DNA of 64,000 nt from Hydractinia symbiolongicarpus (lineage: Eukaryota > Cnidaria > Hydrozoa > Anthoathecata > Hydractiniidae): contig NC_079881.1 of the NCBI RefSeq assembly GCF_029227915.1, forward strand, positions 13,679,501 to 13,743,500. Reading direction: 5' to 3'. A model generated the notes under the pieces. That model worked only from the letters and a program-made list of their open reading frames with translations. It was not told the origin of the DNA and searched no databases. This document shows, in pieces, positions 10,589 through 19,503 of this stretch (position 1 is the first letter of the stretch; the number at the start of each line of letters is the position of its first letter). Position numbers and translations under genes: made by a program.

Positions 10589-11348
10589 ATGTCAACCCAA
10601 GTTATGTTCAACGCAGGAGCCAATGAGACACTATCCAACAACTAAGATCAACCTATGTTTAAACGCGCCGATTTGGGATGGTTTCTGGGTATTGAAAAGG
10701 TTAAAAATAGGACAATACCTTTGGCGTTCCTATTCACCAGGTCAGAAAAAGTGGGGTCCAAGGGGACATCTCCCATGGGCACCCGATCGGTATGCGAGGA
10801 GCAGGGAAAAATGGGCATAACGTCTTTGTCACGCTCGAGGGCGCCTTGGAAATTGTGCGTAGATAAAAACAAAACAAAAGCTGTTGGGGTCATTAAATGG
10901 TTAGCCAGAGCAGGTGTCCAAAAACTACAAGATGTAATTAAGGAGCCTGGAAGATAGAGATGGGGCCCTTGCCTTTCTCAATGATGAATTTGAGGATAGG
11001 GATAGTCAGATCGTGATGTTAGGGGATGAAATTGAAGAGCTACAGCAACGTGCTGTGCCACACCTTGAAGATCCCGGTAGCATGGTCATCATCCAGAAGA
11101 ATAATGACAATCCCTTCCAATACATTTCCATCTGTGGTCAACAGAGGTACGTAGCACAGAAGATTCGGAATAAACTCGTTGATTACCACAAGGGTGAAAT
11201 CGTGGTACTGACAGAGACCCCTAATGCTATTGTCCATTACAACTGGCTCCGGGAACGTGGATGTGTTGAAGTAAACCCGGAGTGGGTCAGACATTTTAGG
11301 CTTGGTGAGAATTACACGCATGAAAGCCTCTTAGAACGCGCGGAATAG
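10589..11348 (+). pseudogene. BRO/KilA-N-like protein, broken
   Basis: The ATG at 10589 gives a short frame. After a stop and frame changes, the open stretch 10655-10957 reads PMFKRADLGWFLGI near its start and AVGVIKWLARAGVQKLQ near its end. The next open stretch, 11013-11348, reads a 111-residue tail with MVIIQKNNDNPFQYISICGQ, NKLVDYHKGEIVVL and HYNWLRERGC. The first part resembles the BRO-N fold of viral antirepressor-like proteins (DNA binding). The second part resembles the C-terminal domain attached to such proteins in large DNA viruses. The assignment is from memory of family patterns, so moderate. Confidence 0.5.
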
Positions 11349-11355
11349 ACACGAC

Positions 11356-11380
11356 TTTTACTACCAGCAGGTAGTGAAAA
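11356..11380. terminator. imperfect hairpin between convergent genes
   Basis: The stretch ttttactacc / ggtagtgaaaa forms 10-bp arms with one bulged base around a 4-nt loop. It begins 7 bp after the BRO-like stop (11348) and lies just beyond the 3' end of the integrase on the other strand, the right place for ending two converging transcripts. Confidence 0.35.
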
Positions 11381-11401
11381 TTGAGGGTGTCTACCACTCT
11401 T

Positions 11402-12300
11402 TAACATGTTCCGGGGGCACTTCAACATCCTCAGAAATAAGCACGAGTTCTTCCGACTCAAAACTCCTTTCAGGACCATCCTTCAAATAATATAAGGCAC
11501 GGCTGCCTGCTACTATGCGGTCCAACCTATACAATTTCCTACTTCAGAAAGCATCGGTGGCGCATCTTCTTGCATCACCGTGCTCTTCCCCAAGTTGCAG
11601 AAGGTAGAAGTATAAACGTCCCCGGGTAGTTTCTCTTCGGGATATTCTTCACTTTTCGCGGGTGGGACATCTTCGAGTTTGATCGCTTTGTTAGGGTTCA
11701 TGCCATGCATGGCAGTCTTGGTATTGTTGAGACCCTTCACGATGGTATACAAATGCTTGGCCCAGGTAGTACTAGTCACATCGGAAGCCAACTCTTGGGC
11801 ATGTTGAGGCTTAAAGAGTCTTTCAGCAAGGACCCTATTGTACGATTCGACGAAAGCCGTAAAAGTATGGTGATATTTGGTAGTGGCCCGCCTAATTTCT
11901 ACACCTTTGCCTTCCAGGAGCTTCGTCGCATCCGATTTAAATTCAGAACCATTTTTGCATTGGAAGGTTTTGGGGTACTGTAGGGGTCCTGCTTTGTAAA
12001 TATCTTTGAGCATGTCGGCGACTTTACTGGTTTTTTTGTGCGCAACGACCTTGCTACTTTGTATACCTGGAGGCAACGTCAATACCTGTCAATATGTATT
12101 TGTAGGTGTTCCCATGCAACCGATCATGAGGCATATAGAGTAGGTCGAACTGATGTATTTCATTCGGGGTTGTAATGGTGAAGTGTGGATAATCGATATG
12201 TTTTGGGCCTCGGATATGTCTTACCCACAGGAGTTGACGGGATAGCCAATGAGTAACCTTCTTTTTCGAGAGACCACTCTCCTTTGCGAGTAATTTAATA
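11402..12300 (-). pseudogene. INT: Polinton retroviral-type (rve) integrase, inactivated
   Basis: Inserts the element's DNA. Reading from 12300 leftward there is an N-terminal helical part (LLAKESGLSKKKVTHWL) and then the catalytic core. The first acidic residue lies in HQFDLLYMP, with TGIDVASRY after it. The second lies in the stretch FQCKNGSEFKSD. The third, the Glu, lies in FVESYNRVLAERLF. Where the family has CDNGSEF, this copy has CKNGSEF (codon at about 11954-11956), so the second catalytic Asp is replaced by Lys. The C-terminal SH3/chromo-like tail (GSRALYYLKDGPE) is at about 11402-11510, in another frame. Frameshifts lie near 12075 and 11515. Confidence 0.88.
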
Positions 12301-12442
12301 TATTTAACATTTCTATGGCCTGGTCGTGCCGTTTGCGTTCAGCTTCCCCGTGTCCCGCAAGTTTAGAAAACAGATAATTTGATCCGGAGAATGCGAGGGC
12401 GTTGATTAGCGCGGCCCCCGCCATAATCATAAGAGTAGCCAT
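12221..12442 (-). CDS. small hydrophobic Polinton ORF
   Basis: An ATG at 12442 opens about 73 residues beginning with a hydrophobic helix (MATLMIMAGAALINALAFSG) and then NYLFSKLAGHGEAERKRHDQ. After residue 50 the frame runs into sequence that encodes the integrase N-terminus in another frame, so its C-terminus is probably an artefact and the original protein was longer or different. An N-terminal membrane segment plus a charged helix is visible. No function is known to me. Confidence 0.45.
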   Translation of the reverse strand: MATLMIMAGAALINALAFSGSNYLFSKLAGHGEAERKRHDQAIEMLNILNYSQRRVVSRKRRLLIGYPVNSCG

Positions 12443-12814
12443 TTTATTCTGAGACAAAACGGTTGCCTTTTGAGATGTTCTCACTTGCCCACATGGGTTG
12501 GGTATTGCTGTAGTGCAATCTCCTGCCCTTACACTCCCTAAAACGGGATCTTTTCCTCTCATGATGGCAAATCCCACCCCCTTACAGTCCTTGCATTGAT
12601 ACTTTAACTTCTCATGGGGGCAAATCTGACTGCCCTTGCACTCTTTGCAAAAGGCCTTCACCCTTTGATGGGGGCACTTTGTACATTCACGTGGCGCTGT
12701 GCTGGCATTGAGGCATTTTATGCACATTTTTGTTAGTTGACCGTTTACTTTGATCCTAAACTTGTCCAAAGATAAAAAGTGCTTATAACTCGAGCATTTT
12801 CTAGTCTCCTCCAT
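12443..12814 (-). pseudogene. zinc-cluster protein with CPHxxxKxxCKxC repeats
   Basis: The ATG at 12814 gives an N-terminal C-x2...C-x2-C unit (KCSSY and LTKMCIKC). Three cysteine/histidine modules follow: ECTKCPHQRVKAFCKEC, then QICPHEKLKYQCKDC. Such repeats bind zinc in many viral and transposon proteins. After about residue 85 the frame becomes unlike protein and runs on into the next gene, so a frameshift near 12570 is likely. The N-terminal module is related to the 56-residue protein at 9790-9960. A hairpin (12819-12850) lies between this start and the capsid gene end. Confidence 0.55.
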
Positions 12815-12818
12815 ATTG

Positions 12819-12850
12819 ATTTGTGTTTGCCATTAAGGGCAAACACAAAT
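12819..12850. terminator. perfect 13 bp hairpin at the 3' end of the capsid gene
   Basis: The arms atttgtgtttgcc (12819-12831) and ggcaaacacaaat (12838-12850) are perfectly complementary around a 6-nt loop. It lies 12 bp beyond the stop of the minus-strand capsid gene (12862) and directly upstream of the ATG at 12814. Placement matches the hairpins at 9419 and 11356. Confidence 0.5.
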
Positions 12851-12861
12851 TTTGCCGGTCA

Positions 12862-14138
12862 TTAATACTCCACCCTATCCAGTCTGCCATCCAGAATATT
12901 CAGCTGCGCGTCTTGGAGGAGGTATACGTAACACTTAAATTCACCGGTTCCGTCTGCTTTTTTAACAATGTGGAGCGTAATGCCATCGGATAGACGCTGC
13001 AGGGGTCTACCGCTACCATGTAGTATATCGTCGGGGGAGGTCCGGAAGTCTACAAATATGGCATATCTCTCATTAAAGAACTGCCCAATCGTCACATTTG
13101 AGTCGTGCGCCCCGAAGATATTGACGATCTGCTCAAGGTGGTTCTTCGGAATCATAGCATGGCTGTATAATTCGTTAGGCTCCCCCTCAACCGTAATGCT
13201 AATTTTTTCAATTTTTGGGTTGTAAAAATTTTCATTAATGCCGGCATAGGGCTTCACTTTCCCGGGGTCTATAAACATTAGCAAGACGCCTTTGAACGAC
13301 TTGGAGGGAGAGTTAATTTGTAAATTATAACTAGTGTCTGATTTTTTCATGGTGACTACCTTCATTCTAAGTACTCTTTCATAAGGCAAGGCCAATCTTG
13401 CATAGCTTGATATCATGGCACTTGCCAGGCCTTCATGGGTAACTTTATCGAATTCCAGTCTGATATTAGTAATTTTGTACGCAGTATCAGCCGCCTTGGC
13501 TGCCGTAGACCCCGAAGCTGCCGTCCCCGCATCCTTGATGACGTCACCGTAATGCGCGGAATTTATGATAAATTGCAACCTATCGAAGAGTCCTGCCGGG
13601 TAGAATGGGAGATCCCGGGTCAACTCAAACCTTATTTCAATGGGTATGGAAAACGTGTTCCCATAGGCCGCAACGATGGCCTTTTCTTCATCTGTCCCCA
13701 CGTGGCAACTGGCACTTACCTGCAAGGCCCTAATGGTCCCGTCGTTGGGATTAATACCCTCTAAAACAAGGTTGTTATCCCGGTCACATTTCGGCAGCCG
13801 AAGGTCCCTATACACTGCCAGTATATTATAATCTGATATATTTTGGACCTCCTTACCATTCAGGGTGATCCGTAAGTTTTTTACCAGACTTTTCCATATG
13901 TTCGACACGATGGTTCTTGTTGTATTTGTTCCGCTATTGCCAGATCAAATAGGAGCCTGAGGCTACCCGGGATAATGACATCATTTTGGGGCATATTTGC
14001 AATGTTAATATAGAGATCCTACTTCTGGCCGATGGTCGAGGGTGTATGGGAGATTTAAAAACTCTGTCCCCTACCTTTCATGCCCAGCAGCTGCTTGGTT
14101 TCCCGGTAAGGATCCACCAGATTTCCATATACATTCAT
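12862..14138 (-). pseudogene. Polinton major capsid protein candidate (double jelly roll), N-terminus frameshifted
   Basis: The long open stretch (12862-13908) covers most of the protein. Features I associate with Polinton major capsid proteins are ELTRDLPFYPAGLFDRLQFI (about residues 92-111), GVLLMFIDPG with FYNPKIEKISITVEGEPNELY following, and FVDFRTSPDDILHGSGRPLQ near the C-terminus. It is rich in beta-strand-like segments and has no membrane helix. The listed 5' end of that stretch is a GTG inside the gene; coding continues upstream to about 14138 in other frames, with breaks near 13945 and 14050. It would form the hexamers of an icosahedral shell. The family call rests on pattern memory; structure prediction would decide it. 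Confidence 0.68.
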
Positions 14139-14170
14139 TGTTTATTATATGGGAAAATGTTGTTAATAAA

Positions 14171-15477
14171 TGGCTGATAATCCAGTATTTACACCAGAGG
14201 AGCATATTGGCAGAGATGATAGGGTGACAAAGAGGATACCCAGCAATCAACGCAGCTCCCCGGAACGCAAAAACTCCCCGGAACACAGGAACCCTCAACA
14301 TCAGGACATACGTTAGGAGATGCACTTGATAGGCTTCATGAAGATAAACTAAAAAAAAAGGTAAGCAATTTTTATATGCATCTATATAATAATACGCCAG
14401 TTCCGTGTGTCTGTAACAGGCAAAGTGGATATCGTCATTTTCCTTTGATGTTGCCGAAAAATGCATATCCAATATGTTAAATTTTCTGACGTTACGGCGC
14501 GACGTCAATAATATTACTTTAACGTCAATATCCTATATTAAATTATTGAAGCCGTTACAGTGCACTTAAAACTTTGAGGCCAAATAACTTGGAAACGAGG
14601 TGGTGACGTCAATGATTTTTCACCGCGTGGGTAACTAGGGACCACCTGGGACCAATTTGGGTAAGTTTCCCAAACCTGGGTCCTTGAATCCGTTTCGGAA
14701 TGGACGGGTTGATGGCGTCATCACAAAACCTACAAACCCCAATATCTCTGCAACCGTTTGTCAAAAGTTCATGTTCCTATACATTTTCTTGATCAGCATT
14801 TCAAGATCTATATGATGAATGCAACGGGTGTACGAATTTGTGAAGAAATTTTTCTTTGGAACTTTTGGTAGGAACTTTGCTGACGCCAGCAAAATTTTTA
14901 TACCCTATATCTCCTTAGGCTCTTTTCAAAAACATACGATACTATACATTATTTTGATCAGCGTTTTAACCTCTGCACATTACAGACAACAAATGATTAA
15001 ATTTCACCAATTTTCTTTTTGTATATGCACTGTTGACGTCAGCAAAAAATCTAAAGCAACCTAATTTTCCATTGTTCTTCTGCGCCTTAGTGGATTTTTC
15101 CACGGGCCTTATTGACTAGTTGGTATAATAATTGGAATATGGGACATCTGAATGAAGTCAAGATAGAGATAAACGTAATTAATGGTAACTTTGAGTTTGA
15201 AGGGGAGCAGCTTTTTTTCAAAAATAAAAAAATCACGAAGGAGAATAGAATCTGGTTTCTAGCATTAACTACACTAAGAAAAAATGGCCTTACGGCCCAC
15301 GATATTCGAGATATGGGCTTTACCGACTATATCTTTACGCCCAACAAGATGGAAGCGGTCCGAAAACTAGCTATGGAGGTTGATGTTATTGTTAATGAGG
15401 GTGAGGAGGATCCGGGTGAGATTATTCGGATGAAAACTATAGAAAATATCAAGAGGGTTGTACATGCAGAATGTACA
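14171..15477 (+). pseudogene. Polinton gene of unknown function split by a 730 bp repeat
   Basis: The ATG at 14171 starts 33 bp from the divergent capsid start. About 47 codons are open (rich in Ser, Pro, Glu, Arg); then a frameshift near 14300 leads to a frame with GDALDRLHEDKLKKKVSNF. This runs into the inserted repeat at 14394. After the insertion the same gene resumes at 15133 and stays open to 15480 (NEVKIEINVINGNFEFEGEQ, then a helical region ending GEIIRMKTIENIKRVVH). The apparent TTG start at 15112 lies inside the repeat. No domain is recognised. Confidence 0.55.
14385..15132 (+). mobile_element. dispersed repeat family X, copy 1, with 9 bp target duplication
   Basis: A 730 bp insertion (14394-15123) is flanked by tataataat at 14385-14393 and again at 15124-15132. 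It begins acgccagttccgtg and ends with a block close to ccacgggccttattgactag. It is rich in gacgtc sites and has no long ORF and no clear terminal inverted repeats. Other copies lie at 22937-23665, 29684-30293 and, inverted, 60460-61041. Its class is uncertain: a 9 bp duplication would suit a Mutator-like non-autonomous element or a retroposon. Confidence 0.8.
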
Positions 15478-15871
15478 TAGTACAGAAGAAACTTCATTTG
15501 GTAAATTCACCGAGCGTGAATTAAATGGACCTAATCTTGAACTTCAAACCTATCAGGGGAATAATAAAAATATGGAACATAAGATAGTCTTATACAACGA
15601 AAATATTAAGAATTCGGATGATAGTCTGAAACGGATCAAGAATCATGTAGATGCCGATGGCGAGATTCATGAAAGCGCTAAGGAGGCCATGGAAAAGCTT
15701 GAGAAGGGCATTAAAAGGATGAACGATGAAAGGGATGCCTTGCAGGAAAAAGTAAAAGGACTTAACTGTGTTATTTATAGCCAACTGAGACATATCAAAG
15801 ACACGCTGTTGAAAATCTCCGAGGATGATACAACCTTGCTTGAAAAATTAAAGATATTGTTCAAGGAGTAA
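15464..15871 (+). CDS. coiled-coil protein, about 135 residues
   Basis: The ATG at 15464 overlaps the end of the preceding gene by 17 nt in another frame. The protein is polar at first; then from about residue 45 to 115 it is a run of heptad-like helices rich in Lys, Glu and Asp (AMEKLEKGIKRMNDERDALQ). It ends with a short helix, LLEKLKILFKE. No membrane segment is seen. It is one of the intact frames. A structural or scaffold role would fit a coiled coil but cannot be shown. The minus-strand frame over it is a shadow. Confidence 0.55.
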   Translation: MQNVHSTEETSFGKFTERELNGPNLELQTYQGNNKNMEHKIVLYNENIKNSDDSLKRIKNHVDADGEIHESAKEAMEKLEKGIKRMNDERDALQEKVKGLNCVIYSQLRHIKDTLLKISEDDTTLLEKLKILFKE

Positions 15872-15879
15872 GGCCTTGC

Positions 15880-16196
15880 CATAGCTCTAGTATCGTCTCT
15901 GCTGTGGGTCTCTTTCCACCATTGTACTTGCTGTTACGGGAGGTTCTGCCGCCGCTAATGCAGTGGGAAGTGCTGCAGCTGGTGGTAAAAAAGGGTTCGT
16001 GGAAAAGCAGCTTGAAAGGCTTGGGAGGTTCCCTAAATATCTTGCGGGCAAAGCAGGTGCCGCATTGTCCGGAGTCATCAGTACGGTAGTCTCGTTCCTT
16101 CTGAGAGTAGTGTCAACTATCGTTACATACGCGACTCAGCATCTGTACATGGCGGCTGCTGCCGCTGTTGGGTTTGTCGTGCTATACGAGAAATAG
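15880..16196 (+). pseudogene. small alanine/glycine-rich membrane protein, start damaged
   Basis: The usable frame ends at TAG 16194-16196. It reads an Ala/Gly-rich stretch (GGSAANAVGSAAAGGKKG), a basic amphipathic helix (EKQLERLGRFPKYLAG), a hydrophobic region (SGVISTVVSFLLRVVSTIV) and a C-terminal membrane helix (MAAAAAVGFVVLYEK). Upstream the frame is lost near 15910, so the start is not certain. The stop lies in the palindrome aaatagatctattt shared with the converging minus-strand gene. A virion or membrane role is a guess from composition. Confidence 0.45.
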
Positions 16197-17386
16197 ATCT
16201 ATTTTTTCAACCACATAAGCCAAGATGATGCCGACGCCTGTTATAATTATGATGGTCTTGGTATCCTCATGTTGGTTTGGTTGGGGTTGTTCGGGTATGG
16301 GGGACGATGTTGTAGGTCTGGGAGGATGGTATAGCCTGTATAGTATGATCAGGAGTATGTATAGGAGGTGTGGTATGCTTTGGAGGTATAGTAGGTTTGT
16401 CATACTTTGGGGTATGTATGGGTGTTTTGGCAGTATGCTTGAAGGGTGCGGCAGACGCATGTCTCATAAGGGACTTGTTATTTAGGTCAAGCTGGATACC
16501 AATAATTGCGTTTGCAGGGGAAATCAAAATGTTGTGGTTATACCTTACGATTTTTCCTATACGCAATTTCATATAGGATGGTAGCATGTACACGTGGTGC
16601 ATTACGGCAAAGATCACCAGGGTTCGGGCATATTGCAAGACCTTCTGGAATTCGGTGGTATCATGGCTTACATTTTCTTGACATTGGATCATTGAATTGA
16701 ACTTCTGTAATAAAATCTCCCTTGCTGTGTAGTTATCTGCATTGGATCCAATCAGGGATGCCTTGGCACCTGCTTGCGATCCTAGCAACAGGACAACGTA
16801 AACCCTGATAATCTCGCTTAGTTTGGCGAGACCCTCCGACGTTAGGCCTTGTTGGCATCTGCGGCCACCATCTACCGTTTGTCGATGATGACATGACAGC
16901 CTTGAACTTGTACAAAGCATTGGCATCTGCGCCGTATTTCCTACATACCTGCGCGTATCCTGATGTGGAATAGGGATTTTTATACTGTTCAAAACCATCA
17001 TCATAGGGCATTGGTACTTTCATTCTTGCCAATATACGACGCATGTGGTAGTAGACATGGAATTTAAAAATGGAGTTGATAAGTGGTACAGAGCCAGTCA
17101 TGTGCTTGGCACACATGCCCAGAGCCGTTGTGGCGCAATGGGTAGCGAAATTAAACTGGATATTTCAATAGTCCAGCGCCTGCCCTGCCCACCCCACTTG
17201 AACGGGGTCATCAAGGTACGTTGTTGGGACCCTGATTGCATATTTGGTGAACTCGGGGAATACTACAGAAATATGTGATTTTGTAGACACGTAGAGGTAC
17301 TGATGCTCCAAATTTGTAACACCAAGTGACCATTCTCCCCTGTTACTTTTGTACTTTGCTGACATGTTATATTGGTATATGTTCAT
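16182..17386 (-). pseudogene. conserved Polinton protein with C-terminal membrane anchor, frameshifted
   Basis: Pieces run from ATG 17386: 17165-17386 (YLYVSTKSHISVVFPEFTKY), 16733-17116 (FKFHVYYHMRRILARMKVPM, DDGFEQYKNPYS) and 16267-16850 (SEIIRVYVVLLLGSQAG, VYMLPSYMKLRIGK). A long Thr/Pro/His linker follows, and in another frame a C-terminal hydrophobic helix (TIIIITGVGIILAYVV) ends at 16182. The same order of motifs occurs in the gene at 62718-63926, which is the evidence that it is one protein. There are at least three frameshifts. About 390 residues would be expected. It lies between the small membrane gene and the minor-capsid candidate. I do not recognise a named family. Confidence 0.7.
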
Positions 17387-17397
17387 TTGATAAGGAT

Positions 17398-18052
17398 ATG
17401 AAACAACTCTATATTACCGATATCAATAAACCTACTATATTCGAAGACTACCTTGGGCAAGACACTCGCATTGCCTTGAAGTCAATAAGTATCATGCCTG
17501 GATGGTTGAACCTATACAGCGACAATGACATTACGATCAGGAAAGTGGGACCTGATCAGAGGGTGACTCGTATCGAGATGGTTTGTACAGGATCGCGGCA
17601 GTTGTCAACAGCCAGGCAGAGGACAAGATCAATCTATTTGTGTTAAAAAATGGATATTGTAGGCTCCGTGTCGGTGACGGGTACTCGGTGACAATTCATC
17701 GACCATTGCAGGAGCTACTAGGCCTACCCTATGACCCCGCAAAAAAGTATTATATGAAGGGTTACTATGATGCCTTATACAGGACCGATACTTACCAGAG
17801 ATTGAGACTGATTTGTCCGCAATTGGATGAAGACGACTGCCTTTTGGATGGGAAAAAATCGAAGGTTCTTGCTCTACTTCTACCAGGGAGTTAAATGCAT
17901 GGGGAGATATGTTGACCTGGAGCTTTGACACTCCTGTTTACCTGCCACTTACGGGCTCCACGGAGCGTCTTGAGTTTATGCTAACAGACGTCTACCATCA
18001 CGAGAAGAATGTCACGTTCTTCAATATAACCATGTGCATTCTGATAGAATAA
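17398..18052 (+). pseudogene. Polinton minor capsid (penton-like) protein candidate, frameshifted
   Basis: The ATG at 17398 starts divergently, 12 bp from the minus-strand gene. Three frames carry it: 17398-17570 (YITDINKPTIFEDYLG, RIALKSISIMPGWLNLYS), 17583-17870 (CRLRVGDGYSVTIHRPLQEL, AKKYYMKGYYDALYR) and 17900-18052 (PVYLPLTGSTERLEFMLTDV, NVTFFNITMCILIE). Alternating beta-type segments and the LPLTGSTERLEF-like end resemble single-jelly-roll proteins that sit at the vertices. Breaks lie near 17575 and 17885. The next ATG follows the stop by 3 bp. Confidence 0.5.
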
Positions 18053-18055
18053 TAA

Positions 18056-18590
18056 ATGAGCGATATCAGCAAACTTTATCCGAGTTTGCCGAGTGTACCT
18101 GAGCAAGGCTCTGATAAGGATGAGGGACAGGTCTTCAGGCTCAGAAAGATCGAGGAAATAGAGCAATATTTAAGGGATGAAATAAAGGAGCGGAATAGAC
18201 TCGCAAAGAAGTTCAAGATGCACAATACATGGGTACGCTTTTGTAATAATGGACTGCTTGGTGTAAGTGTTATTACTTCGGGGCTTTGGATTGGAGCTAT
18301 GTCCTCGGGCTTGGGGTACCCTTAGCCTGTGCCATGGGGGGACTCCCGATTGGTGCTGGAATAAGGCAGGCTGGTCTCCGGAACGCCTCTAAACGTTTGC
18401 GTGTTAAATTAAAAAACATGAGGGCATCAGGTTGTTGGCAGAGGCGAAATTAAACTCTATTGTTGATCTGATCAGCAAGGCAATGGAGAATGGCGTTATT
18501 AGCGATCACGAGTATAGTCTGATTAGCCTGGAAAAAGAAAGGTACATGTTGCTGAAAGAACAGATGCGTCAGCCTTTAACAGGATCGTAA
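18056..18590 (+). pseudogene. Polinton membrane protein (LYPSLP family), frameshifted
   Basis: The ATG at 18056 reads MSDISKLYPSLPSV, then a charged helix (LRKIEEIEQYLRDEIKERN). A hydrophobic segment (LLGVSVITSGLWIGAMSSGL) follows up to the stop at 18325. Open sequence in other frames continues with a Gly/Ala-rich region, KLNSIVDLISKAMENGVISD and a terminal helix ending at 18588-18590. I recall many cnidarian predicted proteins with this layout: LYP-L start, helix, two hydrophobic segments and a C-terminal helix. None has a known function. There are two frameshifts, near 18320 and 18435. Confidence 0.55.
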
Positions 18591-18659
18591 ATGCTATCAA
18601 CGAGGGCCCAGCTGGTTGCCAAAGGTAGGGAAAAGGGGAAAGACGAAATAAAATATATG

Positions 18660-19190
18660 GTTTCTTAATCCTCACATAACAGCAATTTTTTTTAAAGTCC
18701 TTGTACCGGCATTCCGTAATATGTACCTGAGGGTAGTAGTTTTTACCTTGTACATATACTGATGAGATAGCTAGGATGGCACTGACCTGGCAAGGCTCAT
18801 TATAGGGTACCGGCATACCATAAAATTTAGTAGTAATTGCATTCTTGTGATATTTAAGTTTAGCGTTTACAGAGCGGTCTTTTATCACCGGCCCCGTCGT
18901 CAATTGCTCAGATATCCGCTCCTCAATCTTCCCCCAGATCAGACGATACTTCGCAAACCCAATCAGGGTACTCTTCAAAATTGAGACTCATTGCTGGTAC
19001 GGCGTTGGCGTTGTACCGTGTCACCCCATGTGCGGACCAGATTTTTGGTGTTTTTACCCTGAGGGCCACCACAATGTCTCGTGTATGGTACCCTATAATA
19101 TACCGATTATCCTTACCTCCATTGGCAGGGATGGCATGTGACACTGTTAGGTAGTCTACATTGATATCATCGATATCTGTAGAGGTGTGG
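18660..19190 (-). pseudogene. Polinton protein of unknown function at the right end
   Basis: The minus-strand frame from about 19190 reads SHAIPANGGKDNRYIIGY, RDIVVALRVKTPKIWS and NFEEYPDWVCEVSSDLGED. Then, after a frame change near 18945, it reads KDRSVNAKLKYHKNAITTKF, MPVPYNEPCQVSAILAI and QGKNYYPQVHITECRYKD, ending near 18660. It looks like a beta-rich globular protein without membrane segments. No ATG is clear at the 5' end; the element boundary is close by. I considered a single-strand-binding or protease role and could support neither. Confidence 0.45.
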
Positions 19191-19503
19191 CGGCAAATTA
19201 ATAGAATAATTTAGTGTTAACAAGCTCATTTTCAAACTTCTTTATTGTATATTTTAAAATATTTTATTTTTTTATTTTTTATTTTTTATTGTTTGTTTTT
19301 GTTTTTGGCTAAAACATAATTTGTAATCAACTCAGTCACAGAAGAGGAAGGTCCGTAAAATAAAGCTAAAAGGTCGCAGGTCCTGTGGGAACAGAGTACC
19401 CTTTTATTTTGTACGATTCTTAGTAAAAATTATGTCGGTCGCGTGACGGCGCTGACGTACACTGAATCCGCCCCCGACATACAGCAGTTTTCAGATAAGC
19501 CAC
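19191..19503. other. no gene seen; A/T runs at the right flank of the Polinton
   Basis: Composition drops sharply to AT-rich sequence with runs such as ttttttattttttattttt (about 19266-19290). No inverted copy of the left end of the element was found, so neither terminal repeat of the Polinton is recognisable. Confidence 0.5.

Noticed and set aside
18523-18978. 151-residue minus-strand ORF taken as one complete protein
   Set aside because: Its first part is out of frame with the preceding coding sequence and its last part overlaps the plus-strand LYPSLP gene, so only the middle (18660-18945) is treated as coding.
3808-19240. Terminal inverted repeats of the Polinton
   Set aside because: The sequences near 3808-3860 and 19150-19240 were compared by eye in inverse orientation; no match was found, so no TIR is claimed.
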